NCBI GenBank assembly: GCA_004557975.1
Contig: SFEV01000032.1
Coordinates: 1 to 63,670, forward strand
Length of the DNA stretch: 63,670 nucleotides
Source: Lachnospiraceae bacterium
GTDB taxonomy: Bacteria; Bacillota; Clostridia; Lachnospirales; Lachnospiraceae
Reading direction: 5' to 3'
The notes below the pieces were generated by a model that ran no database searches, had not been told where the DNA came from, and saw only the letters and a list, made by a program, of their open reading frames with translations. Every line of letters starts with the position of its first letter. Position 1 is the stretch's first letter. Positions 50,874-58,565 of the stretch are shown in pieces. Made by a program: the position numbers and the translations under genes.

Positions 50874-51774
50874 GAATGATTTGGCTGAAAAAGATGACGG
50901 AGTAAAAGATGGCCGCAGAACATTTCTGAAAGAGTTTGGTGTACGAACTGTAAAATCACTCTGTTTCTGGGGAATGATAACACTCCTTGGCTTCTCTGTG
51001 CGTAAGGATGTCCGGAAAATTTCCGGTGAGAAATATGTTTCCGGATCTTCTTCGAATCAGTCGTTCTCCGGGCTGACAGAACCGGAAGAGCAGGTATCTG
51101 CCGCAGCAGGGGATTTGCCTGCACAGACAGGCGATACACCTTCTGCAGGCAAAAATGCTCTGCAGGGTGATGTTGTTCCGGAAGAGAATGAGGCAGATGA
51201 ATCCCGGGCGGATGCAGAGCGGAAAGTAGCTGCGCTTACTTTTGACGATGGACCGCATCCAGTCTATACGGAAAAGCTGCTTGACGGTCTTGCAAAGCGG
51301 CACGTAGTGGCGACATTTTTTGTCGTCGGCAAAAATATACCCGGCAATGAAGATCTGATACAGCGTATGAGCCAGGAGGGACACCTGATTGGCAATCATA
51401 CGTATGACCACGTGAAAATCTGTGATATGAGCGGAGATGCGGCATGCGAGCAGGTGGAGAAGACGAGCGGCCTGGTACGGGAGATTACCGGGCAGGACAC
51501 GGAATTTGTGCGGCCACCCTTTGGCGCATGGAATAAAAATATGGAGTGCTCCTTTGTGATGATTCCTGTTCTGTGGGATGTCGATCCGCTGGACTGGACC
51601 ACAAGAAATACAGAGGTTGTGGTGGAACGGGTTCTGGACGATGTGGAGAGCGGAGATATTATTCTGCTTCACGATTATTATGATTCTTCTGTGGAAGCGG
51701 CGCTGCGCATCGTCGACGCGCTTCAGGCCCGGGGCTATGAATTTGTGACAGTTGACAGACTGATACTGGAGTGA
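50860..51774 (+). CDS. Polysaccharide deacetylase (NodB family)
   Basis: A 304-residue protein with one N-terminal membrane anchor (SLCFWGMITLLGFSV). A disordered Glu/Ala linker leads to an extracellular carbohydrate-esterase-4 domain. Catalytic and metal motifs are LTFDDGPHPVYT, GNHTYDHV, RPPFGAWN and ILLHDYYD. Such enzymes remove acetyl groups from peptidoglycan or chitin-like glycans. The ATG at 50860 lacks a ribosome site and lies in a hairpin; a TTG at 50881 is an alternative start. Sporulation or envelope-modification roles are both possible. Confidence 0.85.
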   Translation: MWHGANDLAEKDDGVKDGRRTFLKEFGVRTVKSLCFWGMITLLGFSVRKDVRKISGEKYVSGSSSNQSFSGLTEPEEQVSAAAGDLPAQTGDTPSAGKNALQGDVVPEENEADESRADAERKVAALTFDDGPHPVYTEKLLDGLAKRHVVATFFVVGKNIPGNEDLIQRMSQEGHLIGNHTYDHVKICDMSGDAACEQVEKTSGLVREITGQDTEFVRPPFGAWNKNMECSFVMIPVLWDVDPLDWTTRNTEVVVERVLDDVESGDIILLHDYYDSSVEAALRIVDALQARGYEFVTVDRLILE

Positions 51775-51793
51775 TGATGGGGGAAAAGTGTAA

Positions 51794-53119
51794 ATGGACT
51801 TATTTGAATATGCGAGAACGAAGGCGGCCAAAAGTGAGGCTCCGCTGGCATCACGTATCAGGCCGAGAACGCTGGAGGAGGTCGTGGGGCAGCAGCACAT
51901 TATCGGAAAAGATAAGCTGCTGTACCGGGCGATTTTGGCAGATAAGCTGAGTTCTCTGATTTTTTACGGTCCTCCCGGAACCGGAAAGACAACCCTTGCA
52001 AAGGTGATTGCGAATACCACAAGTGCTGAATTTACTCAGATAAACGCCACGGTAGCCGGGAAAAAGGATATGGAAGAGGTTGTCAGATCAGCAAAAGACA
52101 ATCTGGGTATGTACGGCAAAAAGACGATCCTGTTTGTTGATGAGATTCACCGCTTCAATAAAGGTCAGCAGGACTATCTGCTGCCCTTTGTGGAGGATGG
52201 TACGCTGATTCTGATCGGAGCAACGACGGAGAATCCCTATTTTGAAGTAAACAGTGCGCTGCTTTCCCGGTCTGTTGTCTTTGAACTGAAGCCTCTCGGG
52301 AAGGAAGATATCAGAACACTGATCCGGCGGGCTGTCTATGATGAGGAACGCGGAATGGGTGCGTACTGCGCAGAGATTGATGAGGATGCGGAGGAATTTC
52401 TGGCAGATATGGCAGGCGGAGATGCACGCCTGGCGCTGAATGCAGTGGAGCTCGGTGTCCTGACAACGGCGCCGGGTGCTGACGGGAAAATCCGTATCAC
52501 ACTGGATGTTGCCTCCGAGTGTATCCAGAAGCGTGTGGTGCGCTATGATAAGGGCGGAGACAATCACTATGATACAATCTCTGCTTTTATCAAGAGTATG
52601 AGAGGATCGGATCCGGATGCTGCCGTATATTATCTGGCACGTATGCTGTATGCAGGGGAGAGCGTCACATTTATTGCGCGCCGCATTATGATTCATGCGG
52701 CGGAGGATGTGGGAATCGCAGATCCCCATGCGCTGCAGGTGGCAGTCGCTGCCGCGCAGGCAGTGGAGCGGGTCGGAATGCCGGAGGCTCAGATTATTCT
52801 GGCTCAGGCAGCGATCTACATAGCTACAGCTCCGAAGAGCAATTCGGTGACAAATGCGATTTTCCAGGCGATGAATGCAGTACAGGAAAAGCCGGCGGCG
52901 GTACCTCCTCATTTGTGTGACAGCCACTATAAGGGGGCACAGAAGCTTGGCCGTGGGATCGGATATGAGTACCCCCATGATTATCCGAAGCATTTTTCCA
53001 GGCAGCAGTACCTTCCGGACGAGCTGATTGGCAGAAAGTTTTATGAGCCGTCCGAAAACGGATATGAGAGAAACGTACGCCGTTATCTGGACTGGCTGCA
53101 TGAGGATGAGGAACTGTAA
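51794..53119 (+). CDS. rarA: Replication-associated recombination protein RarA (MgsA)
   Basis: A 441-residue AAA+ ATPase acting at stalled replication forks. Walker A is FYGPPGTGKTTLAKVIANT, Walker B/sensor 1 is FVDEIHRFNKGQQDYLLPFV, and LIGATTENPYFEVNSALLSR is the family signature. The C-terminal tetramerisation domain has AAEDVGIADP and the end YLPDELIGRKFYEPSENGYE. The length is normal. It starts 19 bases after the deacetylase, with GGGGGAAAAG upstream. Confidence 0.95.
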   Translation: MDLFEYARTKAAKSEAPLASRIRPRTLEEVVGQQHIIGKDKLLYRAILADKLSSLIFYGPPGTGKTTLAKVIANTTSAEFTQINATVAGKKDMEEVVRSAKDNLGMYGKKTILFVDEIHRFNKGQQDYLLPFVEDGTLILIGATTENPYFEVNSALLSRSVVFELKPLGKEDIRTLIRRAVYDEERGMGAYCAEIDEDAEEFLADMAGGDARLALNAVELGVLTTAPGADGKIRITLDVASECIQKRVVRYDKGGDNHYDTISAFIKSMRGSDPDAAVYYLARMLYAGESVTFIARRIMIHAAEDVGIADPHALQVAVAAAQAVERVGMPEAQIILAQAAIYIATAPKSNSVTNAIFQAMNAVQEKPAAVPPHLCDSHYKGAQKLGRGIGYEYPHDYPKHFSRQQYLPDELIGRKFYEPSENGYERNVRRYLDWLHEDEEL

Positions 53120-53192
53120 ACGATGCCTTTCGGAAGTGCCGTGATGCAGCAGGTATCTTTCGTGGGGCTGAAAGAAAACAGAGGTGAGTTAT

Positions 53193-54362
53193 ATGAAGAG
53201 AAGCTGGATCAACATTGCTTTGCTGGCTGTATTATCCTGTCTGGTCGTCAAATATTCTGACAAAGTATTTGCGCTGGCTGTGCTTCTGGTGGATATCCTG
53301 AAGCCTTTGGTTTACGGATTTGTGATTGCGTACGTTCTGGACATTCTGATGAAAAAGCTGGAAAAAATATATTTTCCGAAGCGTACGGATCCATGGGTAC
53401 AGAAAACGCGGCGTCCCGTCTGCGTATTCGCAAGCTTCCTGCTGGTGATTCTTTTTGTTGTTTTACTGCTGACGCTGGTTATTCCGGCATTGAGTGATGC
53501 AGTACTTGTACTGACCAAGGATATTCCGGTGGCATTTGTCAGATTCCAGAGATGGCTGGCAGATATAGCGGCTGCGGCAGGCTATGAGAATCTGGAAAAA
53601 TTCCTGACCTCTCTGAAAATCGACTGGAACTCCGTCTATGACAAGCTGGGAGGCTTCCTGACGAAAGGGATCGGCAGCCTGTTTAATTCTGCATTTTCTG
53701 TTGCGAATCTGTTGGTGTCTTTCACTGTGACCGGAGTAATTTCTGTCATTTTTGCTATTTATATGCTTTTCCAGAAGGAGAATCTGCGCAGACAGCTCCA
53801 CAAACTGGCAAAGGTATATCTGCCGAAGCAGTGGTCCGGAAGGATTGAGAGCTTTTTTGCACTTGCCCATGGCACTTTTACAAGCTTTATCAGCGGTCAG
53901 CTTCTGGAAGCGTGCATTCTCGGATCACTTTGTATCATTGGCATGCTGCTGCTGGGGCTTCCGTATGCGGTGATGACGGGAGCGATTGTCGGTGTTTCCG
54001 CACTGATCCCTGTGATGGGTGCCTACATCGGTGCGTTTGTCGGTGCATTTGTCATTCTGACCGTCAGTCCTCTGAAGGCGCTTATTTTCCTTGTTTTTCT
54101 CGTGATTTTACAGCAGGTGGAGGGCAACCTGATTTATCCCCGCGTAGTCGGAGGATCGATCGGACTTCCGGGCATCTGGGTGCTGGCAGCTGTCACAGTC
54201 GGAGGCGGCCTGCTCGGTGTGACGGGCATGCTGGTCGGAGTACCCCTCACAGCGACGTTTTATAAGTGGATCAGAGATGATGTAAATGAACGGCTTCAGG
54301 AAAACAGGACCGTTCGTCTGCCGCATGTGGTGGAAGATATGGAGCAGGTGCCGCGTAAGTGA
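53193..54362 (+). CDS. AI-2E-family (PF01594) membrane permease
   Basis: A 389-residue protein with about eight helices. The family core is FISGQLLEACILGSLCIIGM, then ALIPVMGAYIGAFVGAFVIL and QQVEGNLIYPRVVGGSIGLP. Members include AI-2 exporter TqsA, sodium/proton antiporters and sporulation protein YtvI; the present role is unknown. The ATG at 53193 follows AGAGGTGAG; an in-frame GTG at 53184 is weaker. The gene ends close to a family-2 repeat. Confidence 0.85.
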   Translation: MKRSWINIALLAVLSCLVVKYSDKVFALAVLLVDILKPLVYGFVIAYVLDILMKKLEKIYFPKRTDPWVQKTRRPVCVFASFLLVILFVVLLLTLVIPALSDAVLVLTKDIPVAFVRFQRWLADIAAAAGYENLEKFLTSLKIDWNSVYDKLGGFLTKGIGSLFNSAFSVANLLVSFTVTGVISVIFAIYMLFQKENLRRQLHKLAKVYLPKQWSGRIESFFALAHGTFTSFISGQLLEACILGSLCIIGMLLLGLPYAVMTGAIVGVSALIPVMGAYIGAFVGAFVILTVSPLKALIFLVFLVILQQVEGNLIYPRVVGGSIGLPGIWVLAAVTVGGGLLGVTGMLVGVPLTATFYKWIRDDVNERLQENRTVRLPHVVEDMEQVPRK

Positions 54363-54398
54363 GAAATCGTCCCTGAATACGGGGTGGGCAGGGACTTG

Positions 54399-54497
54399 CT
54401 TGTATCAGGTGGGTGAAAGCCCCATCTGATAAACTGCGAAGCAGTTATTCGGTCATGAGCAAGTAGTGAAGCGGATTGCGAACATCCGCTTGATACG
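54399..54497 (+). repeat. Dispersed multi-hairpin repeat, family 2, copy B
   Basis: CTTGTATCAGGTGGG, CCCCATCTGAT, AACTGCGAAGCAGTTATTCG, GTGAAGCGGATT and CATCCGCTTGATACGG follow in order. The ends GTATCA/TGATAC are inverted. This is the most complete copy. It separates the AI-2E gene from the LacI gene. Confidence 0.85.
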
Positions 54498-54559
54498 GAC
54501 AGAGAAACGTATTCTGAGTGCTGATCTGTGTCAGGAAAAAATGTGCAACGGGAGGAAAG

Positions 54560-55564
54560 ATGGCAGCTACAATACGTGATATCACAAGGATGACGGGACT
54601 TTCTCTGGCAACTGTCTCCAAATACCTGAACGGCGGAAATGTTTTGCCGAAAAACAGAGCTCTGATTGAAGAGGCGATTGAAACGCTTCATTACGAGGTA
54701 AATGAGGTGGCCCGGGGGCTTGCGACAAACCGCACGCGGACCATCGGGATTCTGACCCACCGTCTGGATAATATATTTGCCAGTACAATTATTACAGAAA
54801 TAGAGGATATTCTGCGGAAACGGGATTACGGTACAATCGTGTGCGGCTGCCGCGGAGACGAGAAGCTGGAGGCAGAGGCTTTGCGCTTCCTGCTTGGCAA
54901 ACGTGTGGATGGCATTATTGCGATTCCGACGTCGTCAAGTTCAGCGTATCTGGAGCCGGCGCTTGATCGGGAAATTCCTGTTGTGCTGATTGACAGAAGC
55001 TTCGGTGACAGAGAACTGGACTGTGTGCTGGTGGATAATGAGAAAGCATCTTATCAGGCGGTCCGTCTGCTGATGGATTACGGCCACACAAGAATCGGAA
55101 TGATCGGCGGAAGGTCCAGTACGTATACGGCGAAGAAACGTCTCGATGGGTATTATCAGGCACATCGCGATGCGCTTCTTGCGGTGCATCAGGATTATAT
55201 AGAGCAGGGGCCTATGCTGGGGACAGAGTTCGGATATCAGGCGATGAAGCGGCTGCTCGCTCTGGAAGAGCCGCCCACTGCCGTATTCCTCAGCAATTAT
55301 GAAATTACACTGGGAGGAATTATTGCGCTCAACGAAAAAGGTGTGCGCTTCCCCGACGATATATCCATCATCGGATTTGACAATATCATGATTTCTCAGG
55401 TGGTCAAGCCAAAGCTCTGGATGGTGTCGCAGCCGATGCATGAAATTGCCAGGAAGGCGGCGGAGCTGATGCTTGCCAGACTTTCCGGGGAAAAAACGGA
55501 AGCCGGAACGAAAATTGTACTGGAAACAGAAATGTTTGAGGGCGAGTCGATAAAAAAATTGTAA
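54560..55564 (+). CDS. LacI-family transcriptional regulator
   Basis: A 334-residue regulator. The N-terminal helix-turn-helix and hinge read IRDITRMTGLSLATVSKYLN, then YEVNEVARGLATNRTRTIGI. The periplasmic-binding-like effector domain has DRSFGDRELDCVLVDNEKAS and VKPKLWMVSQPMHEIARKAA. I use the ATG at 54560 behind GGGAGGAAAG. No sugar operon is directly adjacent. A perfect LacI-type operator lies in front of the kinase gene at 58566, 3 kb downstream, which is the best target guess. Confidence 0.88.
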   Translation: MAATIRDITRMTGLSLATVSKYLNGGNVLPKNRALIEEAIETLHYEVNEVARGLATNRTRTIGILTHRLDNIFASTIITEIEDILRKRDYGTIVCGCRGDEKLEAEALRFLLGKRVDGIIAIPTSSSSAYLEPALDREIPVVLIDRSFGDRELDCVLVDNEKASYQAVRLLMDYGHTRIGMIGGRSSTYTAKKRLDGYYQAHRDALLAVHQDYIEQGPMLGTEFGYQAMKRLLALEEPPTAVFLSNYEITLGGIIALNEKGVRFPDDISIIGFDNIMISQVVKPKLWMVSQPMHEIARKAAELMLARLSGEKTEAGTKIVLETEMFEGESIKKL

Positions 55565-55570
55565 AAGGGA

Positions 55571-55787
55571 TTGACATGCAGCAAACCCGATGATAAAATT
55601 TATCAACAATTAAAACCCGTGAGGGAGTAGTTAGCATAGCAGCGCTTTGTCCGGCGGACTGATCAGTCGGATACCGGCGTCAGATTATGTGGCAAGTCAA
55701 CATACTGACCGATGCGGTCTGGCTTGTCTTAAATAGCGAGACTCATGTATAGCTGAACGCTCAGTTATACGTGGAGTCTCTTTTTTT
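55571..55787 (+). ncRNA. Manganese (yybP-ykoY) riboswitch with promoter and terminator
   Basis: Promoter TTGACA (55571-55576), 17 bases, TAAAAT (55594-55599). The leader has AACCCGTGAGGGAGTAGTTA, CGCTTTGTCCGGCGG, CGGATACCGGCG and CTGACCGATGCGGTC, matching the yybP-ykoY Mn2+ class. The terminator GAGACTCATGTATA/TATACGTGGAGTCTC (55738-55780) is followed by seven T residues. High Mn2+ would favour read-through into mntP, encoded 34 bases further on. Confidence 0.9.
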
Positions 55788-55820
55788 GCGCTGCAAAACA
55801 AAAGCAAAGGAGAACAGAAA

Positions 55821-56387
55821 ATGGGAATTGTTGAATTATTTATTCTTGCAGCAGGACTATCTATGGATGCCTTTGCAGTCTCTGTCTGTAAGGGGCTTGC
55901 CATGAAAAAATGCCCCCTGTCAAAGGCAGCAGTCTGTGGGATATGGTTCGGAGGGTTTCAGGCGCTGATGCCGCTGATCGGGTATATACTCGGATATCAG
56001 TTTAAAGATTATATTACATCGGTGGATCACTGGATCGCCTTCGTGCTGCTTGCTGTGATCGGTGCAAATATGATAAAAGAATCCCGGGAATGTGACTGCT
56101 GTGAAGAAAATAATGATTCTCTCGATGTAAAAACCATGTTTCTGATGGCAGTGGCCACCAGTATCGATGCTCTTGCTGTCGGTATCACGTTTGCGTTCCT
56201 GCCGGATACGAACATTGTGGCGGCAGTTTCCTTCATTGGGATCATTACATTTATACTCTCAACGGCCGGCGCGAAGATCGGAAATATATTCGGATCGCGG
56301 TATAAATCAAAAGCAGAATTTGCAGGCGGACTGATACTGATTCTGCTCGGTCTGAAAATTCTGCTGGAACATCTGGGAGTATTCTGA
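55821..56387 (+). CDS. mntP: Manganese efflux pump MntP
   Basis: A 188-residue, six-helix exporter of Mn2+. Two LysE-like repeats carry the conserved acidic helix signatures GLSMDAFAVSVCKGLA and VATSIDALAVGITFAF, where the aspartates bind the metal. The central loop is acidic and Cys-rich (ESRECDCCEENND). AAAGGAGAAC precedes the ATG. It sits behind a Mn riboswitch, which confirms the assignment. Confidence 0.95.
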   Translation: MGIVELFILAAGLSMDAFAVSVCKGLAMKKCPLSKAAVCGIWFGGFQALMPLIGYILGYQFKDYITSVDHWIAFVLLAVIGANMIKESRECDCCEENNDSLDVKTMFLMAVATSIDALAVGITFAFLPDTNIVAAVSFIGIITFILSTAGAKIGNIFGSRYKSKAEFAGGLILILLGLKILLEHLGVF

Positions 56388-56505
56388 AAACAGTTTCTGT
56401 TCACGTTACGTGAACGGTAACTGAAAATGTGCTTATCCATGCTGCCATGCCATATGGAGAAGGTACCATGCGGGCGCAGATAAAACAGCGTGGCCGCATG
56501 AACAG

Positions 56506-56991
56506 CTATGCATGTGTCAGTGCGCAGAATACAGCGCCGCATGCTTTTTTATAATCCTCTGGAGTCAGCTCAATCTGTGCTCCGATTTTTCCGCCGCTGA
56601 CGATAATATGCCGGTGATTCAGTGCCGATTCATCCATGAAGACAGGATACTGTTTTTTCATGCCGATGGCGGTACAGCCGCCGCGGATATATCCCGTAAT
56701 TCCGAGGATTTCTTTTACATGGATCATAGAAAGTGATTTACAGGCTGCCGCTTTGGCAGCCTTTTTCAGATCCAGCTCTTCGTCGATGGGGATGACAAAG
56801 ACAAAACAGGATTTGTCAGGGCTGACAGTCACCAGTGTCTTGAACATGATCTCATGCGGAAATCCCAGCAGGTCTGCCGTCTGCTTTCCGTCAATAAATT
56901 CGTCACATTCGTACGTGTGAACGTTGTATGGAATTTTCATGCGTTCCAGAATACGCATTGCATTTGTTTTTGTTTCTTTTTGTTTTGCCAT
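56506..56991 (-). CDS. ybaK: Cys-tRNA(Pro)/Cys-tRNA(Cys) deacylase (YbaK/EbsC family)
   Basis: A 161-residue editing-domain protein that hydrolyses misacylated Cys-tRNA(Pro). Signatures include KTLVTVSPDKSCFVFVIPID, ELDLKKAAKAAACKSLSMIH (with the conserved lysines), and GYIRGGCTAIGMKKQYPVFM with the GXXXP-like loop. The start at 56991 follows GGAGGCTTCT on the minus strand. It is a single gene, convergent with mntP. Confidence 0.92.
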   Translation of the reverse strand: MAKQKETKTNAMRILERMKIPYNVHTYECDEFIDGKQTADLLGFPHEIMFKTLVTVSPDKSCFVFVIPIDEELDLKKAAKAAACKSLSMIHVKEILGITGYIRGGCTAIGMKKQYPVFMDESALNHRHIIVSGGKIGAQIELTPEDYKKACGAVFCALTHA

Positions 56992-57077
56992 AGAAGCCTC
57001 CTTTTTTAGCAGTATACGCTGAACCGGATGATTTGTACAGAGTATCAGAGAAAATATATTCACGTAGATTATTTCTG

Positions 57078-57219
57078 GTTACTGTTCATGTGCCACTGTT
57101 CCGCGAGGTGTTTTCGCGCAGAATGCGCGGAAATCCCGAGGGTATCATGTGCGAAACTGCATGAAATGCAGTTTCTGTGCATCGCGAAGCGTGTTGCTGT
57201 GAACGAAGTGAACAGTAAC
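57078..57219 (+). repeat. Dispersed multi-hairpin repeat, family 1, copy 3 (most complete)
   Basis: 142 bp with perfect 11-bp inverted ends GTTACTGTTCA and TGAACAGTAAC. The interior holds TTTTCGCGCA/ATGCGCGGAAA and GAAACTGCAT-GAA-ATGCAGTTTC hairpins. The right part (ATCGCGAAGCGTGTTGCTGT, GAACGAAGTGAACAGTAAC) is also found after the Rpn gene at 58410. No transposase is inside. The gap 56992-57493 consists mainly of this element, its partial copy and AT-rich sequence. Confidence 0.85.
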
Positions 57220-57370
57220 TATTTCTGTATTTTGGCAGATATTTCTGCGCTGCAGCTGAAACAGAAAAGGGTGGTTCGAATATTCATCATGACTCATAAA
57301 TATAATGATTGATTTTATATACAAAAAGAGATATAATTACAAAATAGAAATATGGAAATTCTTAGGGGTA

Positions 57371-57424
57371 CATGTAAAATTACATAAAATGCAGTTTCAG
57401 TACATTGTGACTCGTGAACAGTAA
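57371..57424 (+). repeat. Partial family 1 repeat before the Rpn gene
   Basis: CATGTAAAATTACATAAAAT, GCAGTTTCAGTACATTGTGA and CTCGTGAACAGTAA match only the right half of family 1, in degenerate form. It ends 69 bases before the nuclease gene. Confidence 0.65.
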
Positions 57425-57493
57425 TGAATAAAAGAGAAATTATGTCTGACGGTTGCAGCGATTCCGGAGAATATGTTAAAATAAGGAGACAGA

Positions 57494-58399
57494 ATGAAGA
57501 AAATTTTTTCAAAACAGTTTTGGGAAAAAATCCGTGGTTTTCGGATAAACAGGAAATACAAGGACAGACTTTTCCGTTTTATCTTTCAGGATAAAAAAGA
57601 TCTCCTGGATCTGTATAATGCAATTAACGGGACAGAGTATACGGATCAGGAAGAGCTTGTGATAACGACTCTGGAGGATGTCGTATACCTTGGATTTAAA
57701 AATGACCTCAGTTTTCTGATTGGATGTGAACTGAATCTGTATGAGCATCAGAGCTCCTGGAATCCCAACATGCCGCTGCGGGGGCTGTTTTATTTTTCTG
57801 ATATGCTGCGGGGATATGTGGAGAGTAATGATCTTGACCTGTATTCCTCTGCAAGACTGTGGCTCCCGATTCCCAGATACATTATATTCTATAATGGCGC
57901 GGAGGAACAGCCTGACCGGATGGTGCTGAGACTTTCAGATTCTTTTGAGAGCCGGAATGCGGCATGTGGTACAGAAGAGACTGTGTTGGAATGTTGTGCC
58001 ACGATGCTCAATATTAATTATGGTCATAATCAGGAAATTATGAAGAGATGTAAGCGCCTGTCGGATTATGCATTTTTTGTGCAGGCGGTCAGAAAATATC
58101 TGGATAAAGGAAATGATATCAGGATATCTGTAGATCTGGCTGTGGATGAGTGTATTAATAAGGGGATTTTGGAAGATGTTTTGCGCAAGAACCGTGCGGA
58201 GGTGAAGGAAATGCTCCTGACTGTATATAATGAAAAGCAGCACAACAGAACATTAAGAGAAGAAGGCAGAGAAGAGGGCAGAAGCCGGGTCAATGAGTTG
58301 AATCGCCGACTTTTGGATGATGGACGTGAGGCTGATCTGCGGAGGGCAGTGACAGATTCTGTGTACCAGGAACAGCTTATGAAGGAGTATGGACTATAA
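57494..58399 (+). CDS. Rpn-family PD-(D/E)XK nuclease
   Basis: A 301-residue nuclease of the recombination-promoting nuclease / transposase-like group. The core is YKDRLFRFIF, NDLSFLIGCELNLYEHQSSW and NPNMPLRGLFYFSDM, where the Asp and the EHQS glutamate are the expected metal ligands. A helical C-terminal region with EEGREEGRSR is common in this group. It differs from the Rpn protein at 28245 and lacks its long coiled coil. AAGGAGAC precedes the ATG. Partial copies of the family-1 repeat flank the gene on both sides in the same orientation. Confidence 0.85.
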   Translation: MKKIFSKQFWEKIRGFRINRKYKDRLFRFIFQDKKDLLDLYNAINGTEYTDQEELVITTLEDVVYLGFKNDLSFLIGCELNLYEHQSSWNPNMPLRGLFYFSDMLRGYVESNDLDLYSSARLWLPIPRYIIFYNGAEEQPDRMVLRLSDSFESRNAACGTEETVLECCATMLNINYGHNQEIMKRCKRLSDYAFFVQAVRKYLDKGNDIRISVDLAVDECINKGILEDVLRKNRAEVKEMLLTVYNEKQHNRTLREEGREEGRSRVNELNRRLLDDGREADLRRAVTDSVYQEQLMKEYGL

Positions 58400-58409
58400 A
58401 ATCTCTGCC

Positions 58410-58450
58410 TGCATCGCGAAGTGTGGTACTGCGAACAAAGTGAACAGTAC
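58410..58450 (+). repeat. Partial family 1 repeat after the Rpn gene
   Basis: TGCATCGCGAAGTGTGGTAC and GCGAACAAAGTGAACAGTAC match the right end of copy 3. It begins 10 bases after the nuclease stop. Confidence 0.75.
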
Positions 58451-58492
58451 CACTGCTTGATTCAGAAATAAAAGAAGATATGCAGATATTAT

Positions 58493-58543
58493 TTGACAAA
58501 ACCGGAACATAAACTTATAATAAAAGAAAAACGAACCGGTTCG
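58493..58543 (+). promoter_or_regulatory. Consensus promoter with perfect LacI-type operator
   Basis: TTGACA (58493-58498), 17 bases and TATAAT (58516-58521) are both exact consensus. CGAACCGGTTCG (58532-58543), a perfect palindrome, lies just after the expected start site. This is the standard LacI/GalR repressor layout. The LacI protein at 54560 is the nearest candidate. Confidence 0.85.
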
Positions 58544-58565
58544 CTCTATGGTGAAAGGAGATTAC

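Noticed and set aside
52088..53101. A 337-codon minus-strand open frame opposite rarA
   Set aside because: rarA is unmistakable on the plus strand. The antisense translation has no family features and no start context.
57494..58399. Calling the Rpn genes insertion sequences with transposases
   Set aside because: They are transposase-like PD-(D/E)XK proteins, but no terminal inverted repeats with target duplications tightly bound either gene. The flanking repeats are only partial.
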